A stretch of 64,000 bases of DNA from Oasisia sp. SBJ-2009. Lineage: Eukaryota; Annelida; Polychaeta; Sabellida; Siboglinidae. Of this stretch, positions 22,801-31,505 are shown piece by piece. The notes under the pieces were generated by a model. That model worked only from the letters and a program-made list of their open reading frames with translations. It was not told the DNA's origin and ran no database searches. Each line of letters starts with the position of its first letter. Position 1 is the stretch's first letter. The position numbers and the translations under genes were made by a program. The stretch is taken from NCBI GenBank assembly GCA_964017155.1, contig OZ024862.1, positions 31,693,751 through 31,757,750 of the forward strand, written 5' to 3'.

Positions 22801-23529
22801 AACAACTAACAGTAATGTGTGATATTATTTATTCAACGTGCATGTAGATATATATATATCTATCTACATGCACATTGAATAAATAATCGGCCCATGTATG
22901 TGCTGTAACTCGTCAGTACCTGTTGTAGATATGGATGATTTGGCCCATGTGAGCGCAAATAGCCCGAACTTTGATGATTGCAGAAATGGCCGTTTTGGGC
23001 CAAATCATCCGACTCCCATTTCCACATGTGTTAAGAATGATATGCTCCTGGTTTTATTGCTCCATCATCTTGCATAGCATACATGTTAAAAGAAATAAGT
23101 AGTTAACGGGATTGTTTTTATAGCCTTTCTTCTATTGATATGACTGAGCTGTGGTCCAGGCTTGTGGGAGTTTGCTAGTGGTGTATGATCAGATAACTAG
23201 AATATTATGTTGAACTATTGTGTCCTACTCTGTCTCTGCCTCAACTTTTGACTCAAGTTCAACTTCAAGTTGCTGTGATTACATCATGGTTCTGTGATGA
23301 ATTTTACCTTAGCTTGAATTAGTTGTCTAATTCAGCAGAAATGTAAATTAAATATTTTGGTATATACACTAATTGATTAAAACCTTTTGGGAATGCTGGA
23401 CCAAACTCTGGAAATAACTAAAAAAAATAAGTGCCAGAACCGTGTGGCCGTGGGCGATAATAAGTGTTGTCACCTGATCGTCGCTTTTTCATCTAGTATG
23501 GCATTGTCGTCATCCTGGACTGTGCACAT
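7732..23529 (-). CDS. CTU2: CTU2, cytoplasmic tRNA 2-thiolation protein 2 (whole gene, 15 exons)
   Basis: CTU2 (yeast Ncs2) partners CTU1 (Ncs6) to thiolate the wobble uridine of cytosolic tRNAs for Lys, Glu and Gln, using sulfur relayed by URM1. Coding blocks in order: 23529-23474, 22358-22284, 21737-21599, 20869-20809, 19711-19602, 17861-17641, 16291-16156, 15075-15026, 14186-14105, 13248-13037, 12379-12295, 11683-11517, 9332-9266, 8582-8521, 7801-7732. All junctions are GT-AG and phases chain without a break to TAG. Visible family hallmarks: two CxxC pairs near the N-terminus (CMKC at residues 24-27, CSEC at 43-46), HKFR...GKSRLI, a degenerate P-loop position (AFCGDNSS, where CTU1-type enzymes have SGGxDS), LGFSKLLLAHSATRLA, TLVRPM, SAKEITVYNRL and a second CxxC pair near the C-terminus. 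Length is about 530 aa with the chosen exon 10 (490-545 aa depending on its acceptor). Several introns hold arrays made from its own splice sites. Confidence 0.93.
7802..8520 (-). other. CTU2 intron 14
   Basis: AT-rich intron. I see no gene or mobile element in it. Confidence 0.6.
8521..8582 (-). CDS. CTU2: CTU2 exon 14
   Basis: Acceptor GGTTTCAG|ACGGAT and donor GCACG|GTGAGC. Encodes TDVSSLPDAMTRRTSADVMA, phase 0 in and phase 2 out. The SLPD block aligns with the conserved segment after the C-terminal zinc-type cysteines. Confidence 0.82.
8581..8699 (-). repeat. 30-bp array of the CTU2 exon 14 splice acceptor, 4 copies
   Basis: The plus-strand unit is GTCTGAAACCACACAGTTTA plus GAGACTAAGC. 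On the minus strand each copy ends TGTGGTTTCAG|AC, identical to the real acceptor and first exon bases, so four candidate acceptors stand in tandem before exon 14. Confidence 0.92.
8700..9265 (-). other. CTU2 intron 13
   Basis: No features recognised beyond a G8 homopolymer near 9097. Confidence 0.5.
9266..9332 (-). CDS. CTU2: CTU2 exon 13
   Basis: Acceptor TCTGCTTACAG|C and donor GATATG|GTGGGT. Encodes CGMLMDIESGLCYGCLRLVH followed by DM. The CYGC pair corresponds to the C-terminal CYSC of human CTU2. Confidence 0.85.
9333..11516 (-). other. CTU2 intron 12
   Basis: 2.2-kb AT-rich intron with a TA/TG-rich patch near 9540-9615. Minus-strand open frames at 10200-10676 do not fit the CTU2 alignment and are not joined in phase. 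Confidence 0.5.
11517..11683 (-). CDS. CTU2: CTU2 exon 12
   Basis: Acceptor GGTGACAG|GCC and donor TCAAG|GTCAGT, 167 nt, phase 0 to 2. Begins APLDTWVGDASALASTRFSQ, matching the CALDVDAADS…SSRLSQ block of human CTU2, followed by a variable Thr/Pro/His-rich linker. Confidence 0.85.
11684..12294 (-). other. CTU2 intron 11 with a possible retroelement 3' end
   Basis: Very AT-rich. The plus-strand segment about 12110-12180 (CATTCCAATT…GGCAATAAAGCTTTATTA) resembles one at 58665-58740 (CATTCCAATG…GGCAATAAAGCTGATCTTA). The two are probably copies of one retroelement 3' end. Confidence 0.35.
12295..12379 (-). CDS. CTU2: CTU2 exon 11
   Basis: Acceptor GTTTTAG|AACAGG and donor TGTGAG|GTAGGA, 85 nt. 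With the split Arg codon it reads R-TGEKLGLAKSAPGTTEDVN…CSMCE, aligning with YRTSEKL…CLLCM in human CTU2. The CSMC pair is one half of the C-terminal metal-type cysteine set. Confidence 0.88.
12380..13036 (-). other. CTU2 intron 10
   Basis: AT-rich. The segment about 12745-12960 (ATAATAACTTTATTGTCC on the plus strand) resembles an antisense retroelement tail, followed by TA-rich low complexity. Confidence 0.35.
13037..13248 (-). CDS. CTU2: CTU2 exon 10, with ambiguous acceptor inside a 60-bp triplication
   Basis: Donor ATCTGCAG|GTGAGA is clear. The 3' part encodes HSLDSLTEQFVLGLNTKS then ATTVNTICR, equivalent to IHRLMEAFILRLQ…VSTVYRT in human CTU2. The acceptor TTGTTCTGGTCAG|CAGCAG occurs three times, 60 bp apart, so the exon can end at 13128, 13188 or 13248, all phase 0 and all open. 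Use of the nearest gives a protein with the same spacing as human; the farther ones insert one or two 20-residue copies. A further acceptor at 13293 is also in frame. I list the 13248 version; the protein evidence slightly favours 13128. Confidence 0.7.
13081..13262 (-). repeat. 60-bp triplication of the CTU2 exon 10 acceptor and coding start
   Basis: Three near-identical 60-bp units. On the minus strand each holds TTCTGGTCAG|CAGCAGGCC followed by about 47 nt of coding sequence (QQAGHSLDSLTEQFVL). The length is a multiple of three and contains no stop. Confidence 0.92.
13312..13981. mobile_element. hAT-like non-autonomous transposon (MITE), about 670 bp
   Basis: Terminal inverted repeats are CAGGGTTGGGTCCAA at the left and its complement TTGAACCCAACCCTG at the right. 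CAGGGTTGGG termini are typical of hAT elements. Flanking 8-mers CTTCAGAC and CTTAAGAT match at 6 of 8 positions, consistent with a decayed 8-bp target duplication. The interior is rich in CAAATAC words and has no transposase. Confidence 0.75.
14105..14186 (-). CDS. CTU2: CTU2 exon 9
   Basis: Acceptor GTTTACAG|AGAG and donor CACAAAG|GTCAGT, 82 nt. With the split Arg it reads R-EFSAKEITVYNRLNNVSPVF…, matching RDHTLKEVAFYNRLFSVPSVF in human. This is a strongly diagnostic CTU2 segment. Confidence 0.92.
14187..15025 (-). other. CTU2 intron 8
   Basis: Nothing recognised in 839 bp. Confidence 0.5.
15026..15075 (-). CDS. CTU2: CTU2 exon 8
   Basis: Acceptor GTTTCAG|AGTTTT and donor CCAATGAG|GTGGGT, 50 nt. 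Encodes SFADSRRSDVTLVRPM, aligning with GFSDERHGDVVVVRPM. Confidence 0.9.
15099..15570. mobile_element. MITE-like element, about 472 bp, in CTU2 intron 7
   Basis: The ends are imperfect inverted repeats: CTATTACCCCATTCACACTA at the left, and at the right the complement of CTAATACTCCATTCACACTA. Subterminal AACCGGTTT / AAACCGGTT palindromes recur inside. No coding capacity. Superfamily not assigned. Confidence 0.65.
15571..16155 (-). other. CTU2 intron 7, remainder
   Basis: AT-rich sequence without recognisable features. Confidence 0.5.
16156..16291 (-). CDS. CTU2: CTU2 exon 7
   Basis: Acceptor TGTCCATAG|ACACAG and donor CAAATG|GTTAGT, 136 nt. Encodes HRLLVDIARELGFSKLLLAH then SATRLAVRML…GRGAHLAYQM. 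Matches the conserved GYSKVMTGDSCTRLAIKL…LGRGAFLA core of CTU2. Confidence 0.94.
16259..17104 (-). repeat. 59-bp array of the CTU2 exon 7 acceptor and first coding bases, about 14 copies
   Basis: The plus-strand unit is CTCTCGGGCAATGTCCACCA then GCAGTCTGTGTCTATGGACAACAACATTCAACAACACAA. On the minus strand each copy holds intron sequence, the acceptor CCATAG or CCACAG, and the first 33 coding bases of exon 7 (RLLVDIARE). The copy nearest the rest of the exon is the functional one. Because 59 is not a multiple of 3, use of a more distant acceptor would shift the frame. Long open frames on either strand here are artefacts of repetition. Confidence 0.95.
17120..17395. repeat. Imperfect GAGGACATTTGATGA minisatellite
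   Basis: The word GAGGACATTTGATGA recurs about 10 times with variable ATAGAACATTA-type fillers. A final piece at 17573-17600 is separated from the rest by the inserted segment 17396-17572. Confidence 0.85.
17396..17572. mobile_element. Insertion interrupting the minisatellite, related to the 22465 hairpin
   Basis: The segment GACCTGTCCACCCGTCACTT followed by GGACAGGTAAAA is clearly related to GACCCGTCCACCCATCATTT…GGTAAAA at 22465. It interrupts the tandem array, so it was inserted after the array formed. No coding capacity; class unknown. Confidence 0.45.
17641..17861 (-). CDS. CTU2: CTU2 exon 6
   Basis: Acceptor TTGTTGAAG|GTGTTC and donor CTCTTCAG|GTCAGG, 221 nt. Begins VFTKRHTVDDDSETN, continues with an Ala/Gln-rich segment and ends TTQTAKEGLLSLF, matching RTLTAKEELLQTL of human CTU2. 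Confidence 0.9.
18033..19184. mobile_element. Non-autonomous DNA transposon, 1152 bp, with perfect TIRs and 5-bp target duplication
   Basis: The left end CTAGGCTAGCGCTGT is exactly inverted at the right (ACAGCGCTAGCCTAG), and both sides are flanked by AGTTT (18028-18032 and 19185-19189). Next to the termini are palindromes TTTAGCCAATTTGGCTAAA (left) and TTTCGCCAATTTGGCGAA (right). No transposase frame is present. A 5-bp duplication is uncommon, so superfamily is left open. Lies in CTU2 intron 5. Confidence 0.85.
19602..19711 (-). CDS. CTU2: CTU2 exon 5
   Basis: Acceptor ATCTCCCAG|AGTGTT and donor CACCAG|GTAACT, 110 nt. Encodes E-CSVVGLTGSESEEVRDRVI…SGLPYHVYNLHQ, aligning with DEGAACGQSLEERSKTL…GFPWHVVALEE. 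Confidence 0.9.
19700..20690 (-). repeat. 44-bp array of the CTU2 exon 5 acceptor, about 22 copies
   Basis: The plus-strand unit is AGGATCACACAAACAACATT then CAGTCAAACAACTGAACACTCTGT. On the minus strand each copy reads GTGTGATCCTACAG|AGTGTTCAG, i.e. acceptor plus the first coding bases of exon 5. Copies nearest the exon are more diverged; those in the middle are nearly identical. Confidence 0.95.
20809..20869 (-). CDS. CTU2: CTU2 exon 4
   Basis: Acceptor TTTTTAG|GGTCTA and donor ATTGATG|GTATGG, 61 nt. Encodes GLSKRAQKKLRFRPTLVFID, equivalent to GLSQDSAKRLRFVAGVIFVD. Confidence 0.9.
20870..21598 (-). other. CTU2 intron 3
   Basis: AT-rich. Within 21185-21475 a segment (TTATTAACTTATTA…TTTAGC) is present twice in diverged form, a local duplication of about 150 bp. 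No gene. Confidence 0.45.
21599..21737 (-). CDS. CTU2: CTU2 exon 3
   Basis: Acceptor TTTTTCAG|CGAGTG and donor AGGGAG|GTCTGT, 139 nt. Encodes ECFLQYCTHKFRSAFGKSRL then IRDEEAVLVAFCGDNSSSAMLHLMRE. This is the start of the nucleotide-binding-fold region; the loop that is SGGxDS in active ATP pyrophosphatases is CGDNSS, as expected for the degenerate CTU2 partner. Confidence 0.94.
22284..22358 (-). CDS. CTU2: CTU2 exon 2
   Basis: Acceptor TGTGTTGCAG|T and donor TTCTGCAG|GTGAGT, 75 nt. Encodes AGATCMKCHQRAAVVVIRIN then DPFC. The CMKC pair and the following cysteines look like a small zinc ribbon (CVKC…FCRDCF in human). Confidence 0.92.
22465..22543. repeat. Short hairpin with GACCCGTCCACCCA arms
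   Basis: GACCCGTCCACCCAT at the left is exactly inverted as ATGGGTGGACGGGTC at the right, with about 50 bp between. A related sequence lies at 17410-17500. Confidence 0.7.
22720..23009. repeat. Nested inverted repeats (fold-back DNA)
   Basis: An arm of about 41 bp starting ATCATCCATATCTACAACAG (22721-22762) is inverted at 22899-22938. Inside it TTATTTATTCAACGTGCATG is inverted at about 22860-22888 around a TA-rich centre. A third pair, GATGATTTGGCCCA / TGGGCCAAATCATC, overlaps the right arm. Consistent with a fold-back element or overlapping MITEs. Confidence 0.8.
23474..23529 (-). CDS. CTU2: CTU2 exon 1 (start codon)
   Basis: ATG at 23529 on the minus strand encodes MCTVQDDDNAILDEKATI and ends ATCAG|GTGACA in phase 2, exactly what exon 2 needs. 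An MC(S/T/Q)V start followed by acidic residues is characteristic of CTU2. The start was chosen on this match and the phase. Confidence 0.85.
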
Positions 23530-24300
23530 ATTGGCGAGCGGTGCTACTGAATGTAATCAATCTGTAATGGTAGAATGTAAACTGTTTCTGACGGAATTAT
23601 GCTGGTTGATTTCACCACGTCCACAGTCCACACTAGCCTCGGTTACCCAGACTCCGTGAGGTGGCAGCACTTTTAAGCCCCCTCAACTCCGCCTGGGACA
23701 GTATATGGGCTTAAGTTTCTACATCCGGGCAGCCTTACCCCAGATTAGGGTAGAGACGCTGATTGGCTCTCAGGCCAACTATGAAATAAAAATTTAAATA
23801 ACGATATACTTTTACAAGATAATAATATCATATGAAAAGTATTCACCATTGAACTTATATTAACACAAAAGTAAGTAAAAATTCAAATGTACCGTTGTTT
23901 ATAAAATAAGAATTACGGCAGGATTAACCTTTATCCGTGAGGTGGCAGCATTGTCTAGCCCCACATGGATAGCATACAAATTAAATAAGGATACCTTTTT
24001 ATCAAATAATGCTGTATCATAAAAACTATTCAGAATTAAACTTATATTAACACAAAATAAATAGAAATACAAATTTGCAGTTGTTTATAAAAAATATTAC
24101 GGCAGTGTCCGTGAGGTGACAGCATTGTATAGATCACGCGGATACCAAACAAAAGCCGGCAAATGTGGCCAGACTGTGTTCTCGGCGTAGTTCCGCAGCC
24201 GAACGACAGTCGGTTAAGCGAGACTTGTCCGTATTGGTATTGTTTGTGCGTCTCGATAGGAATTGCAAAATCTAAAAAAGTCTCCGAATTTGACAAATAA
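23530..24300. repeat. CTU2 upstream region with a tandem duplication and repeated CCGTGAGGTGGCAGCA
   Basis: CCGTGAGGTGGCAGCA or a near copy occurs at about 23654, 23935 and 24110. Between them an AT-rich block of about 160-180 bp (AACTTATATTAACACAAAA…TTGTTTATAAAA…ATTACGGCAG) is present twice in diverged form (about 23780-23930 and 23960-24105). The promoter of CTU2 should be in or near this region but no core motif is obvious. Confidence 0.65.
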
Positions 24301-25358
24301 ATCCTAAATAAACCACAGGCGTGTTATAATTGATTGTTGTTGCAAATTGCTATATTATATTAGCGCATTTAAGTATGTATGCTCATGTAATTGCCCTTCA
24401 GTTAACCTTGGAAATTACAGTTGCTTAGCATGCAAATGGGTATACGTTTTATTGAAAATGTACCTTTTCCTTTTTTGATATTGGGTTTTGGGATATTGCT
24501 CCTGAGTGAAAAATTAGATATAAAAAAAACCCACTGTATCTCATAAATCATAGACGTTATCATTGGGCTGACCTTTATCTGTAGTCCACATCAGCTGGTT
24601 ATTTCTTTGTCCCATGCACTGGTTTCAGCTGACGTAACCATCATTTTCCAATAACTATAAGTAGGCCTATTATATACTTGTCTTACATTTTGGGTGAGGC
24701 ATAGTCACTAAGATGTCTACCACATCATTCAGAACCCTGTAAATACACCAACATGTTTGCATGTAGACAAGTGCATGTTCAGGAATTCCCGAATTACACA
24801 TATCATACAACACAGGTATGCTAACAACTTAAGGTTAATTTATTTGTATAATGATCTATTCGGCTATCATCAAGTCTTTAGTTCAGTCAAATGAGAGCAT
24901 TCTAGTGGCTAGGATCATGTGTGAATTTAGTTGGAGAGCATTTCCGTGGGAACAGGATCATGTTTATGTTAACTGGAACTTCATGGGGCAATGTTGAGTT
25001 CAATGAAAGGAGTGCATTCAAATTGGTGGGACAGTGTTTGAATTACAATGACATTAATAGCATCACCGAAACTGACACTAAATCTTTACACCTTCCGTGG
25101 CCAACAAATTAAATCTATTGAATCGCATTGTTGCCTTGCCATGCAAATACCAAATACATTAAACTGAACAGTACAGTGCAACTCAGTTGCTAGCAAAGCA
25201 CAACAGACACTAGGCTAGGAGTCATTAGGAGAAATTTAAGTTCACAAGTTCCCAGCCAATACTTGAATATGCGTCACCATCGTGGGATCTACACTGCCTA
25301 AAATACTGTGACAGAGCACACCTTTTGGTGTTTGCCTCACACAAAGTGGCAGCACCCA
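24301..25358. other. Intergenic, nothing recognised
   Basis: AT-rich DNA without supported genes or elements. Confidence 0.4.
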
Positions 25359-25360
25359 TA

Positions 25361-25602
25361 CCCAGATAGCATGCAAACGTTACATTGACGTTTGCATTTG
25401 GTTAGAACCGTTTTATCTTGGTTACGGTTAAATCTCTAACGTTCCCGAAACGTTAGTTTTTTTTTTGGTTAGAAAGTAAACGTAGATCGACGTTAAATAA
25501 ACAAGCAAAATAACGCAAAAAAAACGTTCGTACGTAAACGTTAAACAAACGTTAATGCAAACGTTAAATTAACGTTAGATTAACGTTTCCATGCTGTCTG
25601 GG
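25361..25602. mobile_element. MITE, about 242 bp, with AACGTT-rich interior
   Basis: Left end CCCAGATAGCATGCAAACGT and right end ACGTTTCCATGCTGTCTGGG are imperfect inverted repeats flanked by TA on both sides. The interior repeats AACGTTA/TAACGTT many times. No coding capacity. A partial match to the terminus (ACCCAGATAGTAC) occurs at 58811. Confidence 0.75.
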
Positions 25603-25604
25603 TA

Positions 25605-26280
25605 ATGATATGAAAATGTAATGTTCTAGTTATTTTATTTTTAGTCATAATGTTATTTTATGCTTACATGCTATTGAGGTAAATGAAGTAACTTTATACA
25701 TTTTAAAGGAATTACGTTTGTAACAACATCTGCCATGGAAGTGACATACACACTCAAGCAGTGGTGTAGCTGTGGTGGGGATTTAGGATTTTAGGGACTT
25801 TACTTTTAGCGACTTACTTATACTTTACTTATATTATGGACATTTAGACATTTCACAACCTAGACACGTATTCATGCCGAATAAAGAATATGTCAAGACA
25901 ACAATATGTCTGCGTTGTTTGCTGATGTGCCCCACGCTACATTTGGTACCGAGAAGTGGGTCGGCATGGTTGGCAATACGTGGTCGGCATAGTGAAGGTC
26001 GGCATCTGAAGTCCCTTGCAACTACCATAATTAATTTGATATCGCTACTGCAGTCCTCGACATATTCTACGCTAACCTTTACAAGAGTTATGATTGTTGT
26101 GTAACTTGATAACCTCGCAGAACTATGACGCTGCCAGCGAGAAACATGTTATCTGCCTTCTTCTACAACCCACATGTAAACCTGTCTTACGTCGTAGGTC
26201 CTACTTGTGTGAGTTGGATATTAATCCCTCTTTGTTTGGCAATCAAGATGCACAACATATACAAAGAAATAATTCATATT
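25605..26280. other. Intergenic, nothing recognised
   Basis: No supported gene or element. Confidence 0.4.
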
Positions 26281-26288
26281 CCTGCTTA

Positions 26289-27360
<1,072 letters not shown>

Positions 27361-27369
27361 TATAGCCTG

Positions 27370-27625
27370 TAGTACAATCTAATGTAACTAGTTCGGCCAG
27401 AGATACCTCATCGGTTGCTCCTCATAACGTTCCCTGGCACGGTTGGTCACAATCCTTACTCCCTCACAACTGACCGACTTCCGCCGGAAGTGTTCCTATG
27501 GGAGGGAAATACCTGGCCCAAACCCCGGTTCGCCAGACCGGTTGTGACCTCCATAGGATGAGCGTCACTGGTACCCCCTTCCGCCACGTGCGGTCGGAAC
27601 ACTCAGTTGCAATGAAGGTAGCCAT
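27370..27625. other. GC- and CpG-richer island of unknown origin
   Basis: Composition contrasts sharply with the AT-rich flanks. Contains short palindromic words (CTTCCGCCGGAAG, CCGGTTCGCCAGACCGG) and no open frame of note. Could be an RNA-derived repeat, a TE fragment or a promoter. I cannot identify it. Confidence 0.35.
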
Positions 27626-28930
27626 TTTATTTGCTTATAAACCCATGTCGAGCCTTAGCTGGTGAAATTGTGGTGTCACCTTGTAAGGCACGTAAGCTGA
27701 TACATTTGACGTTATTTATGTTGTAGCATTACTTTATTACTTCGCTTATATGTCATACTATATCATATGATACATCAAAAATGTTAACATGCATAACTAT
27801 AATTATTAATGTTGACTTATGCATATTAATTATTCTATAGCGGAAGTTGGGCAACAATATGGCGCACACATCGCCGACGTTTTCTCCTTCATAAAATTAA
27901 ATAAGTTATTATTTTTAAACGCAGATACATAATACAGTACATGTATCCTACAGTGAATAAAATAACTCGCATTGATATACGAGAATTCATAATTTAAGAT
28001 AATAAACCGATGTGGATTAAAACCTATTAGTTATTTGTTATTTTATTTAATAAATAAATACAATGCTTACCTACGATTTATTTCGACGCAAATTAGCAAG
28101 TGCATCTATTCATTACATATCAAATATGTTCCCAAGTAATGTTTTGATTAACGAGAAATGGGTTATCTGCGTAATTATATTCACAGTAGAGTGACGCTAA
28201 CATTTATGCATAACGTAAAAATTTACTCTTCCAGTATGCATGCTGGTTTGACTATGCAAGTTAGCAATACAGAATGTTGACACTGTACCACATGGCAATA
28301 TATGTGATGTTCTACCAACAGTTGCATTTTGCCGTTCTAAATACAATAACAACATTACACACATAGTCTACCTACCTTAAAGCAATTGTCTGTAGCAGTC
28401 GTCGCTCTCTTTTTTGGCGTGTGGTTGTATATCCCAATGTATGATGACTCCCAAACTGCAACATGTGCAGCTCATTCGAGAACAACTGTCAAAGCGTCAA
28501 ATGTGTATCGTTTGCTGAATATCATACGATACGCTGCACCCGACCCAACACGAACCATCCATAAACACGTAAAGTTGGTCTTGTGCTGAAAACCAGAAGA
28601 ACTGCATTTCGACTATAACTGCACTTCGACGAATCCATGCTTTCGATCGAACGCTTAAGTCATTTGTTTGTAGCAACTCTCAGGTGCAACACGACAGAGG
28701 TTACTAATCATACGTTGTCAATGTGTGCGTTCTTGCGCGGGACCAAGAACATACCATTGTCGGAGGGCGCACGTCAGGCTAAGAATGTCCACGGCAGTGA
28801 AACTTTGCATTGTCTGTGTTAATTGACAATGAAACATGTCAGGTATTACCGACGGACAAAACCAGGTTGCCTTGCACAAGTAGTTTCACTCTTCTTGTCG
28901 AATGTGCAAATACCCATAGCCGTACTGAAT
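27626..28930. other. Intergenic, nothing recognised
   Basis: A minus-strand donor-like TTTAAG|GTAGGT at about 28374-28382 follows an open stretch, but no homologous protein or partner exon was found. Confidence 0.35.
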
Positions 28931-29729
28931 TGCGGCTTAATTAGAATGACAGGAGGGGTGAAAAGGATTGTTGGACGAAAGTGTGGAGGAAGAGGGCTGT
29001 AGAGGGACAGTGATAAGGGAAATAGTAGAGAATAACGAAAGTGAGGGAGAGGGAGTGGGGCGGCCAGGCAGGGAAACCGGGGGTTAGAAAATGTTTAGTA
29101 TGTTTAAAGGAAGGTATGGGGGGACGTAGATCAGCAGGGAGACTGACAGAGAGGCAAACCACCAAATTGTTCACTCTGACACATTGCGCATCAGAACGAT
29201 AAGGGATTGAAACGCCACTCATTTATTATTATGCATTTCTTTCATTTATTTGCTAAAATGCACAAGGAACGGTTTAAATAATAATCACAATGGTATTCTG
29301 TCTGTGCGTGCGTGGATGCGCACGTGGGTGCGTGCGTGTGTGTGTTGAAACATACCCCTTTCCACCAACACTGTTATGTGTAATTCATAACTGTAAAATG
29401 TGTTGTGGTTGAAAATATATAAATTATATGTTTCCAAGGGATATGCTTCGCAATAAAGGATTTACAGTGGTGGGAGGTAATGTAAGCTTTATGAAACTTG
29501 TCACAGCCTGGGCCATTCTTACTGTTTATCGTGTAGGCCTAGTCGGAAAGATAAATAGGCATTGACGCAGTGAGAGTAGAGATGCTGGCGGTGGCTGAGC
29601 GAGTTGGAATATGATCGACCAAAAAATTGCTGAACACCTGCAAGTGAGACGGGAAGTTCACAGAGGAATGAAGAATGGGGTTGATAGTCCGAATATAGAA
29701 AAGAAAGGGAGATATTCATGACCCAGGAA

Positions 29730-30470
29730 AAATAGAGACACTACATTGCTATAGCCATATGTTGAAGTTTCTGGAAAGAATCGTGGGTGGCAGAATAAGA
29801 GCAGTAGTGTAATGGGAATTGGTGAAGCAGAGCTGGAGTTTACACAAGGAAGAGGAACAACGGATGGGATGTTTGCTAGTTGAGAAGAAACTGGAAGGAC
29901 AGGAGGATATGGCAATTAGATTCATAGACCTGGAGAAGGCCTACGCTACAATCCCAAGAGAAATGACAATGGGAACACTTATGTGGATGGGGGTTCCGGG
30001 GGGAGGTCAGATTGGTGGAGGGGACACGAAGATCAGGGAGCTGTGTGGACCGGGAGTGTCAGGAGAGTCCAAAGTAAATATTGGACTGACACAGGGGAGC
30101 GCCTTGAGCCCATTGTTGTTTATCGCTGTGGTGGAACTGATAAGCAGAAAGATTTGTATAAAAGTCATACTCCAAAAACTATTGTACGCAGGTGGCCTGG
30201 CAGTGGTAGAGGATGTGGAAGCAAATCTCCAAGAACAGTTGATAGAGTGATATTTTCAGCAGACTTGGATTGAGAGGACGCTTGGTGAAGACTTAGGTAA
30301 TGTGGGTGGGACATAGAAGGAAAGAGCTATAAATACACCTGGATGGGAAGAAGCTTAAGCAAAGATACAGTTTTGCCTACTTGTGTGGAGCGATATGTGG
30401 GGTTGACTGTTCGCCAATTTCAAAAAGGGAAGACCTTTGGGGTGTGGCTTGGACGTTGGCTTGGGTGTTC
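29730..30470 (+). pseudogene. Decayed RTE-like non-LTR reverse transcriptase fragment
   Basis: Across frameshifts and stops the plus strand encodes recognisable RT blocks: SHMLKFLERIVGGRI, then FIDLEKAYATIPREM, LTQGSALSPLLF and LLYAGGLAVV. The last should be YADDLAVV, so the catalytic aspartates are lost. The family signature (FIDLEKAYDTVPREM…GSALSPLLFIAV) is RTE-type. The purine-rich stretch upstream (28940-29720) may be more of the same element but is not readable. Confidence 0.7.
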
Positions 30471-30477
30471 AGTTAAA

Positions 30478-30545
30478 AAATAGGTAAAGGTAACTTCTTA
30501 TATAGCGCAGTATCCATTCCTCAGAAAAATGTGTCACCTTATAAA
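30478..30545 (-). mobile_element. SINE or LINE 3' tail, antisense
   Basis: Read on the minus strand it gives GGATACTGCGCTATATAAGA followed by an AGTTACCTTTACC tail, the same 3' end as the SINE at 59112-59460. Confidence 0.6.
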
Positions 30546-30562
30546 GTATCACCCTGCAATCT

Positions 30563-30960
30563 GTGCTGTGCGGCTCCACTTGGTACACAGGGAGTCTTAC
30601 GTCACTACCAAACAAGGTTGAAAAATTGAAAACAATGGCATATGCATTTCTTTGGAACAGTAAACCCGAAGTTTTGAAAAGAGAATCATTATTAAACACA
30701 TTTGTTGACGGAGGTCTTAACATTGTAGATATTAGAACTAAAATATAATCTCTATTTGTCAAACAAGTTCTGTAATTCATTAAATAGCATAGAGCCAAGT
30801 GGCCCTTCTTAGCAGTGTATTGGCTGGGTATACACCTTAAAGAATATATAGTTCTGCTCCGCCTTTACCCACCTTAAATATTTCGGTGCTGGTTCACGTC
30901 CGGGTAATCTAGTCGCAGAGATAAACCGTCAATCGATGCCTTTTCGAAGAGTTTCAATGT
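30563..30960 (+). pseudogene. L1/Tx1-like LINE ORF2 C-terminal fragment
   Basis: Encodes AYAFLWNSKPEVLKRESLLN then TFVDGGLNIVDI, the FIWGNKPPRI…GGLGLPNI-type block downstream of the RT domain in L1/Tx1-clade elements. Stops interrupt it and no RT core is present. Confidence 0.6.
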
Positions 30961-31329
30961 TATTAGTAAGATCATTTCTTTCCAATTAAACCATTGCTTA
31001 GAACTGTATCAGCATAGAACATGTTAAATGCGCTTCTTTCGAGTTTGACTTGCTCCGCGCAACATAATCGGCACATCCCATGATCGTTCGACAGACAGTC
31101 ACACGTGCGTGGACAGCCAGTCTCTGCCACGCCCCATGACCGTCGCCCGGTACAAAATTACGCAACATGTACTGGAGCACCAGCGACCGATGTCGCTTCG
31201 ATCAGCGCAGCAACTTGTCTCTTGTTTCGGCCGGCCGCATCTATTCACACTCATTCAACCGGATCGTATTTACAAACATGCCGAACGCTGTGTATTATAA
31301 AATATAAATTATATGAATACACATACACA

Positions 31330-31330
<1 letters not shown>
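30961..31330. other. Intergenic, nothing recognised
   Basis: Moderately GC-rich sequence with short frames only. Confidence 0.35.

Positions 31331-31332
<2 letters not shown>

Positions 31333-31422
<90 letters not shown>
31333..31422. repeat. (TA)n microsatellite, about 90 bp
   Basis: Pure TA run flanked on both sides by AATTATATGAATACACA, so the flank itself is duplicated around the run. Confidence 0.95.
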
Positions 31423-31425
<3 letters not shown>

Positions 31426-31505
31426 AATTATATGAATACACAGCACGTTGTGTACATATTAAACTTTTGCAGATACTTTATACACTCTGCAACTTGACGC
31501 ATATA

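Larger units (their letters stand above)
22359..23473 (-). other. CTU2 intron 1, with fold-back sequences
   Basis: Holds a hairpin at 22465-22543 and a nested palindrome at 22720-23009 (listed separately). Otherwise no recognisable content. Confidence 0.5.

Noticed and set aside
28370..28600. Alternative CTU2 first exon or a separate minus-strand exon with donor TTTAAG|GTAGGT
   Set aside because: The 23529 ATG exon matches the CTU2 N-terminus (MCTV plus acidic residues) and is far closer. The 28.4-kb stretch shows no homology.
29519..29915. Minus-strand frames opposite the RTE fragment
   Set aside because: The plus strand carries the recognisable reverse transcriptase blocks; the minus frames are shadows.
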